This document shows, in pieces, positions 5,410-5,903 of a stretch of 5,903 nt of DNA; within the stretch, counting starts at the first letter, position 1; the number at the start of each line of letters is the position of its first letter. Made by a program: the position numbers and the translations under genes. The stretch is from an uncultured Acidimicrobiia bacterium (GTDB taxonomy: Bacteria; Actinomycetota; Acidimicrobiia; Spongiisociales; UBA5794), in the NCBI GenBank assembly GCA_913031525.1, contig CAJWGC010000074.1:1-5903 (forward strand). Direction: 5' to 3'. The notes beneath the pieces were generated by a model. That model was not told the DNA's origin, made no database searches, and saw only the letters and a list, made by a program, of their open reading frames with translations.

Positions 5410-5903
5410 GCTTGTTGAAAGGTGAGGGAAAGGTACTCATCCTTTTTGGGACGCGAAGTGTGGTTTCCGGCGCGATCACTCACGAGGTCTACATGGCGCG
5501 TCCAGATCTGAGTGGAGATTGGCCGACAGCTGTGATTTTCCCATCTGAATGGGGGATTACGTCATCGATGAAGGAACTCGCTCGGCGTCTTGCACGTCAA
5601 GGTTTGGCTGTAATTGTCGTAGATCCGTATCGAGGAGAACCCCCGGAGAGGGCAGCATCCTTAGAGGAGGCTGAAGCTGTTTTCGCGACTGTTCCAATCG
5701 ATCGGGTGTTGCGCGATGGCGCGGACGTTATCCGCTATATCGAAAACCCAGCAGGATTTTGGTCCACCGCTGAGCATGGATTTGCGGTAATCGGTATCGG
5801 ATCCGCTGGGACGGCGGCAGCACGCACTGCTGCTGCTACTGGTGCAGCTTTGGTTTTGGTCTCGACTACTCCTGATCTAACTGAAGTCTCTGGACCGATC
5901 CTC
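5406..5903 (+). CDS. Dienelactone-hydrolase-like alpha/beta-hydrolase protein, 3'-truncated by window edge; expected nucleophile absent
   Basis: The frame stays open for 166 codons to the right edge. The GTG at 5406 overlaps the birA TGA by 4 nt (GTGA), with AGAGGAG (5389-5395) about 10 nt upstream, so the two genes are probably co-translated. The layout resembles the dienelactone hydrolase family: a strand and turn AVIFPSEWGI (42-51) where the family has xxExxG, KELARRLARQGLAVIVVDPY (56-75) matching its helix and strand 'LAxxGYxxxxPDLY', an acidic helix (86-93), DVIRYIEN (107-114), and the nucleophile-elbow region FAVIGIGSAGT (126-136). In Pseudomonas DLH that elbow is GYCLGG with Cys123. 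Here GIGSAG (130-135) puts Gly132 at the Cys position, with Ser133 next to it. Glu48 aligns with DLH Glu36. The remaining triad residues (Asp and His) would lie beyond the edge. It may be catalytically inactive or use a shifted serine. Substrate and pathway are unknown, and a link to carboxylation or biotin is suggested only by position. Confidence 0.7.
   Translation, partial: MSLLKGEGKVLILFGTRSVVSGAITHEVYMARPDLSGDWPTAVIFPSEWGITSSMKELARRLARQGLAVIVVDPYRGEPPERAASLEEAEAVFATVPIDRVLRDGADVIRYIENPAGFWSTAEHGFAVIGIGSAGTAAARTAAATGAALVLVSTTPDLTEVSGPIL

Noticed and set aside
5399..5425. ATG at 5399 as the start of the gene after birA
   Set aside because: That frame stops after eight codons; the frame with hydrolase-like sequence is entered by the GTG at 5406.
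1..5903. A previously undescribed defence, mobile or secondary-metabolite system
   Set aside because: Apart from the partial hydrolase-like gene, every gene belongs to well-known propionate or biotin metabolism, and I saw no transposase, recombinase, direct-repeat array or RNA gene signature.

Overview
The window looks like the chromosome of a bacterium with moderate GC (50-53% in the lines I counted by hand). It carries a propionyl-CoA to succinyl-CoA module with biotin-protein ligase beside it. A carboxyltransferase gene divergent from a group I (no DNA-binding domain) biotin ligase resembles the accD5/birA arrangement known in Actinobacteria such as Mycobacterium. The ~585-residue carboxylase alpha chain and the split methylmalonyl-CoA mutase are compatible with an actinobacterial relative, possibly Acidimicrobiia-like. 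That placement is inference, and a Chloroflexota-type host is not excluded.

Layout. Positions 3-1130 (+) hold the C-terminal two thirds of the large subunit of a two-subunit methylmalonyl-CoA mutase, cut by the left edge. Positions 1131-1297 are a convergent intergenic stretch with two overlapping, mutually exclusive hairpins that could terminate transcription from both sides, plus a separate inverted repeat just after the carboxylase stop. Positions 3055-1298 (-) encode the biotin carboxylase/biotin carrier alpha subunit. Positions 4607-3057 (-) encode the carboxyltransferase beta subunit. These two genes are one nucleotide apart and very probably one operon, with the beta gene first. Positions 4608-4668 are a 61-bp divergent intergenic region. 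Positions 4669-5409 (+) encode biotin-protein ligase. A dienelactone-hydrolase-like gene starts at 5406, overlaps birA by 4 nt and runs off the right edge.

How the genes fit together. BirA would attach biotin to Lys551 of the alpha subunit. The alpha and beta subunits would carboxylate propionyl-CoA to (S)-methylmalonyl-CoA. After epimerisation by an enzyme not seen here, the mutase would produce succinyl-CoA, with a B12-binding small subunit also encoded outside the window. The hydrolase-like protein has no evident place in this pathway, and its expected nucleophile position is a glycine.

I see no mobile element, CRISPR array, tRNA or rRNA, and no convincing new biological system. The points most worth a second look are the apparently nucleophile-less hydrolase, the competing hairpins between the convergent genes, and the small hairpin lying where the alpha-subunit ribosome binding site should be.
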